Shown here in pieces: positions 1-5,069 of a stretch of DNA of 10,081 nucleotides. The stretch is taken from NCBI GenBank assembly GCA_001829395.1, contig MIBD01000053.1, positions 1-10,081 of the forward strand. The letters are read 5' to 3'. A program made the translations under genes and the position numbers. The stretch comes from Spirochaetes bacterium GWF1_49_6. GTDB taxonomy: Bacteria > Spirochaetota > Brevinematia > Brevinematales > GWF1-51-8. Position 1 is the stretch's first letter, and every line of letters begins with the position of its first letter. The notes beneath the pieces were generated by a model. The model was not told where the DNA came from. It searched no databases and saw only the letters and a program-made list of their open reading frames with translations.

Positions 1-473
1 TCGACCTTTTTCAGGAGGGTTTCCAAATTCTTGTCAACCCCCTCTTTACCATCGCCGCCGCCGTCCTGCGTGAACACGGGATGCGCCGCGCCGATATTGC
101 ATCCGGGCGACATCGCGGCATACTTCGCGGCGAGAGTGATGAACACACCCGCCGACCCCGCGCGGGAACCCTGCGGATAGACATAGACGATCGTATCGAT
201 ACCGTCGTCGTCCGCGGCGAGGAGCATCTTCACTATCTCGCGGGTGGTGTCGAGAAGGCCGCCGGGCGTATCGAGCGTGAAGAGCACCGTACCGATACCC
301 TGTTCCTTCGCTTCCATAAGCGCGCGGTGCATATATTTTTCAGTGACCGGCGTAATCGCCTCGTTAATATCCGCCTTGAGTACTTTTTTGACTGGCTTGG
401 CCGTCTCCGGCGCGGAATAGAGCAGCGATACAATTCCCGCCGCGAATAAAAAGAAGATGATTCGTTTCATCAT
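1..473 (-). CDS. NfeD/ClpP-class membrane serine protease, N-terminal part (runs off left edge)
   Basis: The 157 visible residues begin with a hydrophobic signal or anchor segment (about residues 4-20). A ClpP/crotonase-fold serine protease domain of the NfeD1b type follows. DTPGG lies at 68-72 and the nucleophile motif RAGSAG at 104-109, with Ser107 as the probable catalytic serine. The stretch MSPGCNIGAAHPV (121-133) matches the family's usual sequence after the nucleophile. Lys148, 41 residues after the serine, fits the spacing of the Ser-Lys dyad known from archaeal 1510-N. Family members cleave hydrophobic stretches of membrane proteins such as slipins, and they usually carry further membrane helices and an OB-fold NfeD domain; those would lie left of position 1. 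AGGAG at 480-484 stands 6 nt before the ATG at 473; a second ATG at 470 is equally possible. The gene follows ychF on the same strand but has its own promoter. Family assignment is firm; substrate is unknown. Confidence 0.88.
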   Translation of the reverse strand, partial: MMKRIIFFLFAAGIVSLLYSAPETAKPVKKVLKADINEAITPVTEKYMHRALMEAKEQGIGTVLFTLDTPGGLLDTTREIVKMLLAADDDGIDTIVYVYPQGSRAGSAGVFITLAAKYAAMSPGCNIGAAHPVFTQDGGGDGKEGVDKNLETLLKKV

Positions 474-499
474 GGGTTTCTCCTGAATGTTCTACTGAG

Positions 500-528
500 A
501 TGTTAAAGAAAAACCGGCGGATTGTCAA
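500..528 (-). promoter_or_regulatory. Sigma-70-type promoter for the NfeD-like gene
   Basis: On the minus strand a perfect -35 box TTGACA (528-523) is followed by a 17-bp spacer and TAACAT (505-500; 4 of 6 consensus). Transcription would start near 493, giving a leader of about 20 nt that contains the AGGAG ribosome site. The -35 box lies in the loop of the ychF terminator, and the spacer covers that terminator's 3' arm and T-tract. Confidence 0.6.
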
Positions 529-540
529 TCATTCCGCCGG
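505..540 (-). terminator. Intrinsic terminator of ychF
   Basis: Read on the minus strand, a perfect 8-bp GC-rich stem (CCGGCGGA at 540-533 with TCCGCCGG at 521-514) has an 11-nt loop and is followed at once by TTTTTCTTT (513-505). It begins 21 nt after the ychF stop codon, so it should end ychF transcription before the NfeD-like gene. Confidence 0.85.
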
Positions 541-561
541 AGATATTGATAGGACGTTCGG

Positions 562-1659
562 TTATACGTTAAAGAAGAACAGCATGATGTCGCCGTCCTT
601 GACGATGTACTCCTTGCCTTCCTTGCGGAGGAGACCCTTATCCTTCACGCCCGTCCATCCCCCGTTAGCGACAAACTCGTCGTAGCCGACCGTATCCGCG
701 CGGATAAAACCGCGTTCCATATCGGAATGGATTTTCCCGGCGGCGGCGGGCGCTTTCGTCCCGGTAGTGACTGTCCATGCGCGCGACTCTTTTTCTCCGG
801 TGGTGAAGTAGGTGATGAGGCCGAGCAGTTTATACCCTTCCATAATCAGGCGCTGGAGGCCGCTCTGGGTAAGGCCGAGGTCTTTCAGGTACTCCGCCGC
901 TTCCGGCGGATCGAGTTCGGTGATCTCCTGCTCGATCTTCGCGGATAGCGCGAGGATATCGGCGTTCAACTCCTTCGCCTTCGCGGCGAGCTGGGTATAG
1001 AGGGGATTCTTAACATAGGTCGTGATTTCGGTTTCGCTGACGTTCGCGCAGATCAGGAGAGCCTTATCGGTCAGCAGGTTGAACTGGCGGATGAAGGCGC
1101 GTTCCTTCTCGTCGAGCGCAATATTCCGCGCGAGGGTCTCGTTATTCAGCGCGTCCATCACTTTTTCGAGGATCGCCACTTCCACTTGCGCGTCCTTATT
1201 CCCGCTTTTCGCGAGCTTGGCGCGCTTGTCCAATGTATTCTGGATGGTGTCCATATCCTTGAGGATAAGTTCCGTATTGATAATTTCAAGGTCGCGTACC
1301 GGGTCGACTTTCCCGATATGGGTCACGTCCTGTTCCTCAAACATACGGACGACCTGCACGATTGCGTCGGTATCCCGGATATGTGAAAGGAACTGGTTGC
1401 CGAGGCCTTCGCCCTTGCTCGCGCCGGAAACAAGCCCGGCGATATCGACGAATTGCACGGTGGTAGGCACTACCGAGCGGCTTTTCGATAGTTCCGTGAG
1501 CTTATCGAGACGCGTATCGGGGACGTTGACGATACCCACATTGGGGTCGATCGTACAGAACGGGTAATTGGAGCTCGCGACATTCGCGCGCGTGAGAGCG
1601 TTGAACAAGGTCGATTTACCGACATTCGGAAGACCGACGATACCGCAGGAAAAACCCAT
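562..1659 (-). CDS. ychF: Redox-regulated ATPase YchF (OLA1 family)
   Basis: This 365-residue protein has the family's normal length (about 363). The G1/P-loop GLPNVGKS is at 9-16, the switch region with NYPFCTIDPN at 31-40, and the G3 motif DIAGL at 72-76. The G4 position reads NVSE (206-209) instead of NKxD, the change that makes YchF/OLA1 proteins bind ATP rather than GTP. A helical insert follows the G domain (about 130-200). A C-terminal TGS domain holds RAWTVTTGTKAP (293-304) and IHSDMERGFIRAD (310-322). Known members are cytosolic P-loop ATPases that associate with ribosomes and act in stress and translation control. GGAGG (1669-1665) lies 5 nt before the ATG. The gene has its own upstream promoter and downstream terminator, so it looks monocistronic. 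It is complete, with no odd residues. Confidence 0.97.
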   Translation of the reverse strand: MGFSCGIVGLPNVGKSTLFNALTRANVASSNYPFCTIDPNVGIVNVPDTRLDKLTELSKSRSVVPTTVQFVDIAGLVSGASKGEGLGNQFLSHIRDTDAIVQVVRMFEEQDVTHIGKVDPVRDLEIINTELILKDMDTIQNTLDKRAKLAKSGNKDAQVEVAILEKVMDALNNETLARNIALDEKERAFIRQFNLLTDKALLICANVSETEITTYVKNPLYTQLAAKAKELNADILALSAKIEQEITELDPPEAAEYLKDLGLTQSGLQRLIMEGYKLLGLITYFTTGEKESRAWTVTTGTKAPAAAGKIHSDMERGFIRADTVGYDEFVANGGWTGVKDKGLLRKEGKEYIVKDGDIMLFFFNV

Positions 1660-1688
1660 ATACGCCTCCGTAAAAAAGAGTGAAGATT

Positions 1689-1717
1689 ATTTTAAGGGGC
1701 GGACTGAAAAAAATCAA
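1689..1717 (-). promoter_or_regulatory. Sigma-70-type promoter for ychF
   Basis: On the minus strand TTGATT (1717-1712; 4 of 6) and TAAAAT (1694-1689; 5 of 6) are separated by exactly 17 bp. The predicted start near 1682 gives a leader of about 22 nt carrying the GGAGG site of ychF. The intergenic stretch is only 63 nt and holds no convincing terminator for the gene upstream. Confidence 0.6.
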
Positions 1718-1722
1718 GGTAA

Positions 1723-2274
1723 CTAGAAGAGACGGGCCTTAAAGAACGCCTGCAGGTTCTTTATGTTCATTTGAACCATGAAGAAATCAGTAGCATAGAT
1801 TTCAGGGATTTTAAAATACTCCGTCACCGCCTTGGTTTTGTTATCGGTCTCGGTTACATAGAACGGCGACCCGTCCTTGAAATAGATACGGAATTCGTTG
1901 ACATCCGCGCTACCGCTTCTCCACGAGTGATAGATGAAAACAATGCTCCCGTCGGCGTCGTAAAGATACTCCTCGTAGGAAACAAAATCGCTGAAATTAT
2001 GCTCTATGACCGCCTTGACGAGTTTTTCAGAAACATCGTCCTGTTTGAATGTCCAGTAGAACGATATCTTTCCCATCATCTGACCTATGCCGGGGTACTC
2101 GTTCCCTTTTTTATTCACGGCCCATTCGGAAAGAAAAATACCCTGTTCCGATTCGATCATCGTACCGACTTTCTGGTACCAGTCGCGGATGGGTTTTACC
2201 TCCGCCGGTTCTTTCGCATGGGATATCGACTGGATAAACGCAATCATCATTAATAGAACGAGGAATTTTTTCAT
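1723..2274 (-). CDS. Exported protein of unknown function, 183 aa
   Basis: I do not recognise a named family. The N-terminus is a typical Sec signal peptide: Lys at 2-3, a hydrophobic core at 4-14, and a likely cleavage after SISHA (16-20). No lipobox cysteine is present, so the mature protein of about 163 residues is probably periplasmic and soluble. The mature part is rich in aromatic and charged residues and looks like an alpha+beta fold. It has no cysteine and no visible catalytic motif. Residues 128-135 read FRIYFKDG, identical to residues 128-135 of the small lipoprotein at 3104-3589, which suggests a shared fold or descent. AAGG (2286-2283) lies 8 nt before the ATG. A minus-strand promoter sits just upstream, in the region shared with the divergent HATPase gene. 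Confidence 0.85.
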   Translation of the reverse strand: MKKFLVLLMMIAFIQSISHAKEPAEVKPIRDWYQKVGTMIESEQGIFLSEWAVNKKGNEYPGIGQMMGKISFYWTFKQDDVSEKLVKAVIEHNFSDFVSYEEYLYDADGSIVFIYHSWRSGSADVNEFRIYFKDGSPFYVTETDNKTKAVTEYFKIPEIYATDFFMVQMNIKNLQAFFKARLF

Positions 2275-2302
2275 TTTGCCCGCCTTCCGGTAGAATAAGG
2301 AA

Positions 2303-2331
2303 AGAATAATAAGAAGGAGTAAAAATTACAA
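2303..2331 (-). promoter_or_regulatory. Candidate promoter for the exported protein
   Basis: On the minus strand TTGTAA (2331-2326; 4 of 6) and TATTCT (2308-2303; 4 of 6) are 17 bp apart. The start would be near 2296, giving a leader of about 21 nt with the AAGG ribosome site. The match is moderate, but position and spacing agree with the other promoters in the window. Confidence 0.45.
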
Positions 2332-2388
2332 GATTTTCACGGTATAAGCAAAAGTACCCTCCCCGATGAAGGTGAAATCAAAAACTGG

Positions 2389-2417
2389 TGGACATTTTAA
2401 CCGGTGCGAATTATAAT
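2389..2417 (+). promoter_or_regulatory. Strong sigma-70-type promoter for the HATPase-fold gene
   Basis: TGGACA (2389-2394; 5 of 6) and a perfect TATAAT (2412-2417) are 17 bp apart. Transcription would start near 2424. This rules against the in-frame GTG at 2426, which would be leaderless, and supports the ATG at 2444, which has its own ribosome site. Confidence 0.75.
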
Positions 2418-2443
2418 ATTCGAGGGTGAATCGGGAGCCGAAA

Positions 2444-3103
2444 ATGGATAAGGAAACAATTCAGAAATACCTTGACGAAAACCGTGAGATACAGATTATT
2501 TTCTACGAGAACGACGATGCGATCAATCAGTTGATCCGCTACTCCGTGGATGAAGCGCTAAAAAAGTACAATAAGTCCGAATTCTCTCATGCGGTGTACG
2601 GGTGTATTAAAGAATTGGTGATCAACGCGACCAAGGCGAACCTGAAACGCGCGTTTTTCCAGAAAAATAATTACGACATCAATAATATGGGTCAGTATGT
2701 GATGGGTCTGACGAAGTTTAAGGGGCTTTTGGATAACCGCGACGCTTATAAATATTTCGCCGATCTTCGGAACGCCGACCTTTGGGTGATGTTTACCTTG
2801 TTTCATAACAGCGAGGGGCTTCGGATCGAGATAGTGAATAATACGGAGATTATCGAGATAGAAGAGACCCGTATCAGGATGAAGCTGAAAAAAGCAATGC
2901 ATTATACCGATATCGCGTTATTCTACCAGAGCGAGACCGATAATTCGGAAGGCGCCGGGATGGGAATAGCGCTGCTGGTTATCCTGATGCAGAGCGTGGG
3001 GCTTGACCCAAGTTTGTTCAGGATAGGGTCAAAAAACGGTATGACGGTCACCCGGATCGAAGTCCCGTTTGATTCGAAGTATAAATCCGTCCGCGAAAAG
3101 TAG
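2444..3103 (+). CDS. Stand-alone GHKL/HATPase-fold protein (histidine-kinase-like ATP-binding domain)
   Basis: This 219-residue cytosolic protein has the layout of a histidine-kinase-like ATPase domain with no receiver, sensor or dimerisation/phosphoacceptor domain. The N-box is at 56-66 (KELVINATKAN, with Glu57 and Asn61). A G2-like lid, SEGAGMGIALLVILMQ, is at 168-183, followed by a C-terminal strand ending IEVPF. The D-box or G1 position reads IVNNTEI (130-136) where DxGxG is usual, so ATP binding is uncertain. A variable helical insert (about 75-110) separates the N-box from the sheet. Such lone domains can act as anti-sigma or partner-switch kinases, or as regulatory subunits; the role here is inference. 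GGGAG (2433-2437) lies 6 nt before the ATG. No partner gene is adjacent: the divergent neighbour is an exported protein and the convergent one a lipoprotein. I recall similar proteins in spirochaetes, with low certainty. Confidence 0.75.
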   Translation: MDKETIQKYLDENREIQIIFYENDDAINQLIRYSVDEALKKYNKSEFSHAVYGCIKELVINATKANLKRAFFQKNNYDINNMGQYVMGLTKFKGLLDNRDAYKYFADLRNADLWVMFTLFHNSEGLRIEIVNNTEIIEIEETRIRMKLKKAMHYTDIALFYQSETDNSEGAGMGIALLVILMQSVGLDPSLFRIGSKNGMTVTRIEVPFDSKYKSVREK

Positions 3104-3589
3104 TTATTTCAGCATCTGGGGATGCGCCATCATCTTCCATTGGGCGCCGTTCCAGTGCATCTCGGTTTCCTTATCGGTGAAACCCCCGTCCTTAAAATAT
3201 ATCCGAAACCATACGATCGCATAATCATCGGCGATCTTCTCGCTGAGAATCTCTATCTTAGTGATCGATTTATTCTTAGTGAACACTTTCCAGAAGTTCG
3301 ATTTATCCTTCGCGCTCCAGTCGCTCGGCTGTTTGGACAGGATCGCCTCAGCCTGCATCTCCGTAGTATAAAGCACCAGCGCGTCGGCCTCTTTCTCCTT
3401 GCCCTCGTTCATCTTACCGACAATATACTGTATCTGGAGTCCCGGTGACGGGTGATCGCTTTTTTGCCCGGCGTCCGTAAACGCGGGTTTCGGCATAGGA
3501 GGGATGACTCCCGGCTGGGTACTTTTCCGGCATGCGCCCGTCAGAAGCGTGAACGATAATATCAGCAGAAGGCTTTTTACTTGTTTCAT
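3104..3589 (-). CDS. Small lipoprotein of unknown function, possibly NTF2/DUF4878-like
   Basis: The protein is 161 residues. Lys at 2 and 5, a hydrophobic core at 6-17, and LLTGAC ending at Cys20 make a lipoprotein signal. The -3 residue is Thr rather than Leu, a relaxed lipobox of the kind accepted in spirochaetes. A Pro-rich linker (25-50) precedes a compact alpha+beta domain (about 50-161). Its order (helix, polar helix with WSAKDKSNFW, strands IEILSEKIADDYAIVWFRIYF, final WNGAQWKM) resembles NTF2-like DUF4878 lipoproteins. I infer this from pattern only. The ATG at 3589 has AGGAG (3600-3596) 6 nt upstream; an in-frame start at 3643 is rejected because it overlaps the promoter. The stop codon directly abuts the stop of the convergent HATPase gene. 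FRIYFKDG at 128-135 is shared with the exported protein at 1723-2274. Confidence 0.8.
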   Translation of the reverse strand: MKQVKSLLLILSFTLLTGACRKSTQPGVIPPMPKPAFTDAGQKSDHPSPGLQIQYIVGKMNEGKEKEADALVLYTTEMQAEAILSKQPSDWSAKDKSNFWKVFTKNKSITKIEILSEKIADDYAIVWFRIYFKDGGFTDKETEMHWNGAQWKMMAHPQMLK

Positions 3590-3614
3590 GGACGACTCCT
3601 TAAACATGGAAAAT

Positions 3615-3643
3615 ATCATAACAGAAACTTGATTTTCCCGCAA
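3615..3643 (-). promoter_or_regulatory. Candidate extended -10 promoter for the small lipoprotein
   Basis: On the minus strand TATGAT (3620-3615) is preceded by TGT (3623-3621), an extended -10 element. A weak -35, TTGCGG (3643-3638), lies 17 bp upstream. A perfect 6-bp dyad (CCCGCA at 3637-3642 and TGCGGG at 3646-3651) covers the -35 position. The predicted start is near 3608, about 19 nt before the ATG. Confidence 0.5.
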
Positions 3644-3662
3644 CCTGCGGGGGAGAAATAAT

Positions 3663-3689
3663 AAAAAAAGACCCCCTCCGAAGAGGGGG
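3663..3689 (-). terminator. Intrinsic terminator with UUCG tetraloop, downstream of the coiled-coil lipoprotein
   Basis: Read on the minus strand, CCCCCTC (3689-3683), loop TTCG, and GAGGGGG (3678-3672) form a perfect 7-bp stem closed as C(UUCG)G, one of the most stable RNA tetraloops. Two bases later come seven T (3669-3663). It starts 17 nt after the stop codon at 3707 and isolates the gene from the lipoprotein downstream. Confidence 0.95.
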
Positions 3690-3706
3690 CCGGATAAGCG
3701 AACTTA

Positions 3707-4258
3707 TTATTCTTGAGGCTGAATTCCCATACCTTGGGTGAACAGCTCGCCGAGCTCTTTTTCATACTTCTTAACTACTGCCGCGGAATCCTTATCGATC
3801 AGACTGCTGACAAAACCCATGATAGGCTCTGCCGCTTTTTTATTCTTCTCCCATTCCGCTTTAGCCTTTTCCATTTCCTTCTTTGCTTCTTCCTTCTTGT
3901 CAGCGGGAATATCGGGATTATCGAAAATCTCTTTCCACTTATCGTATTCCGGCGACTGCATCTCTTCCATAGTATCGATATACTGCTGGCTAGCGATAAT
4001 GCTATACGCCGCGAGTACGCTGGCCTGTACCGTCATAAAATCATTCAAATCCTTGAATCCGGCCCCCTTAGCGGCCTCGTCCAATACCTTATCGTCTACA
4101 CCCTGACCTTCGCTCGAAACTCCTTTCTCCTGCATCACCTTGTACGCGGCGATATACTTCTTCACCAAGTCATCGTTGAGTTTTGTCAACCCAAGCCCGC
4201 ATGATGATACCGCGCCGATAAGAAATACCCCTAAAACCAAACCTAAAACCTTTTTCAT
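3707..4258 (-). CDS. Lipoprotein with coiled-coil segment, unknown function
   Basis: The protein is 183 residues. The N-terminus (Lys2-Lys3, hydrophobic 4-16, AVSSC ending at Cys20) is a lipoprotein signal with Val at -3, so the mature protein should be acylated at Cys20 and membrane-anchored. The rest is almost wholly helical and highly charged. A Lys/Glu/Ala-rich stretch at about 119-144 (PADKKEEAKKEMEKAKAEWE onward) reads as a coiled coil. There is no cysteine after Cys20 and no recognisable enzyme motif; I do not know the family. GGAGGAGG (4271-4264) is 5 nt from the ATG, a strong ribosome site. The gene ends in two consecutive TAA codons (3709-3704), and a strong UUCG terminator follows. 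Together with a near-consensus promoter, this suggests a well-expressed single-gene unit, perhaps a structural or envelope protein. Confidence 0.87.
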   Translation of the reverse strand: MKKVLGLVLGVFLIGAVSSCGLGLTKLNDDLVKKYIAAYKVMQEKGVSSEGQGVDDKVLDEAAKGAGFKDLNDFMTVQASVLAAYSIIASQQYIDTMEEMQSPEYDKWKEIFDNPDIPADKKEEAKKEMEKAKAEWEKNKKAAEPIMGFVSSLIDKDSAAVVKKYEKELGELFTQGMGIQPQE

Positions 4259-4267
4259 AACTACCTC

Positions 4268-4296
4268 CTCCGAAGTTCATTGATTATAATTCGGAG
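4268..4296. repeat. Inverted repeat spanning the promoter/ribosome-site region of the coiled-coil lipoprotein
   Basis: CTCCGAA (4268-4274) and TTCGGAG (4290-4296) are perfect 7-bp inverted arms separated by 15 bp. The dyad encloses the minus-strand -10 box (4288-4283) and the predicted start near 4276, and one arm enters the ribosome site. There is no T-tract on either strand, so it is not a terminator. An operator for a dimeric regulator is one reading; chance cannot be excluded. Confidence 0.4.
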
Positions 4297-4311
4297 ATAA
4301 AAAAAAGTAAA
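4283..4311 (-). promoter_or_regulatory. Sigma-70-type promoter for the coiled-coil lipoprotein
   Basis: On the minus strand TTTACT (4311-4306; 4 of 6) and a perfect TATAAT (4288-4283) are 17 bp apart. The spacer is T-rich. Transcription would start near 4276, giving a short leader of about 17 nt with the GGAGGAGG site. Confidence 0.7.
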
Positions 4312-4377
4312 AGTATAATGATACAATATTTATTTATATTGCGCCGATTATGTATAAACCCCGAGGAGTGTTTGAGT

Positions 4378-4476
4378 ATGGGTAAGCATCTTCCTAGAGA
4401 CTCTGTACTATCGCCGGGAACGACGGTTTTTCCTAGCGATTTGCTATCCCCGATTCTTGCCGAAATCCCGATTTGA
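4378..4476 (+). CDS. Possible small ORF (32 codons) in the hslV leader
   Basis: An ATG at 4378 opens 32 codons ending in TGA at 4474-4476. GAGGAG (4363-4368) stands 9 nt upstream, a usable but slightly long spacing. The peptide would start MGKHLPRDSVLSPGTTVFPS, with no transmembrane segment and no cysteine. Codon use (AGA, CTA, CTT, CCT) is unlike that of the neighbouring genes, which favour CGC, CTC and CCG, and this weakens the coding case. No good promoter is visible directly upstream, and the ORF overlaps the proposed hslV promoter (4457-4485). It may be a leader peptide, a decaying fragment, or chance. Confidence 0.25.
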   Translation: MGKHLPRDSVLSPGTTVFPSDLLSPILAEIPI

Positions 4477-4485
4477 TATTATACT
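4457..4485 (+). promoter_or_regulatory. Candidate promoter of the hslVU operon
   Basis: TTGCCG (4457-4462; 4 of 6) and TATACT (4480-4485; 5 of 6) are 17 bp apart. The start would be near 4492, about 26 nt before the hslV ATG. No sigma-32-type element (CTTGAAA with CCCCAT at the right distance) and no CIRCE repeat is visible, so heat-shock control is not evident from the sequence. Confidence 0.5.
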
Positions 4486-4517
4486 TTTATATTGCGCATA
4501 CCAGTACCGGAGGGAAA

Positions 4518-5066
4518 ATGGCGGGAGCTAAATGGCGTTCTACTACAATAATCGCGGTTCGTCGTGACGGGAAAGTCGCGATGGCGGGTGACGGACAGGT
4601 TACATTCGGCGAAACAGTCATCAAGGACAGCGCGAATAAAATCCGTACCCTCCGTAAGGGTTCCGTGATCGCGGGTTTCGCGGGTTCGGCCGCAGACGCG
4701 TTCGCCCTTCTGGAAAAGTTCGAAGGCAAGCTCGAGGAATACTCCGGCGACCTCGTCCGCGCGAGCGTCCAGTTAGCGAAGGAATGGCGCACCGATAAGA
4801 TACTCCGTCAACTGGAAGCGATGATAGTAGTCGCGGATAAGAAGAGCACGCTGGTCATATCCGGTAACGGTAACGTGCTCGAGCCTGAGAACGATGTGGC
4901 GGCGATCGGTTCGGGCGGACAGTATGCACGCGCCGCGGCGCTCGCATTGATGCGCTCGGGCGTGAAATTATCCGCCATGGATATCGCGCGCGATTCCCTC
5001 AAGATAGCGTCGGAAATCTGTATTTATACCAATTCCAATATTCAAGTGGAAGAAATTTCGGAGTAA
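4518..5066 (+). CDS. hslV: ATP-dependent protease peptidase subunit HslV (ClpQ)
   Basis: HslV is the proteasome-like peptidase of the cytosolic HslUV protease and forms a double hexamer capped by HslU. The protein is 182 residues. A short propeptide ends at Ser8, and TTIIAVRRDGK (9-19) gives the new N-terminal nucleophile Thr9. In mature numbering the expected active-site residues are all there: Asp17 (D25), Lys33 (K41) and Ser124 (S132). MAGDGQVTFG (22-31) and GSGGQYARAAA (131-141) are family signatures. The ATG at 4518 is preceded by GGAGG (4509-4513). An in-frame ATG at 4473 is rejected: it would lengthen the propeptide by 15 residues, lies upstream of the predicted transcription start, and has no ribosome site. 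It is the first gene of a six-gene operon, three bases ahead of hslU. Confidence 0.97.
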   Translation: MAGAKWRSTTIIAVRRDGKVAMAGDGQVTFGETVIKDSANKIRTLRKGSVIAGFAGSAADAFALLEKFEGKLEEYSGDLVRASVQLAKEWRTDKILRQLEAMIVVADKKSTLVISGNGNVLEPENDVAAIGSGGQYARAAALALMRSGVKLSAMDIARDSLKIASEICIYTNSNIQVEEISE

Positions 5067-5069
5067 ACA

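Noticed and set aside
1022..1567. 181-codon open frame on the plus strand
   Set aside because: It is antisense to ychF, whose protein is complete and highly conserved; the opposite frame has no domain and no ribosome site.
3637..3651. CCCGCA/TGCGGG hairpin as a terminator
   Set aside because: No T-tract follows on either strand, and no gene ends nearby that still needs a terminator.
4439..4474. Sigma-32-like or CIRCE element before hslV
   Set aside because: TTGCTA and CCCGAT are 20 bp apart, too far for sigma-32, and no TTAGCACTC-N9 repeat exists.
4473..4517. Upstream start for hslV
   Set aside because: It would add 15 hydrophobic residues to the propeptide, has no ribosome site, and starts before the predicted transcription start; ATG 4518 has GGAGG.
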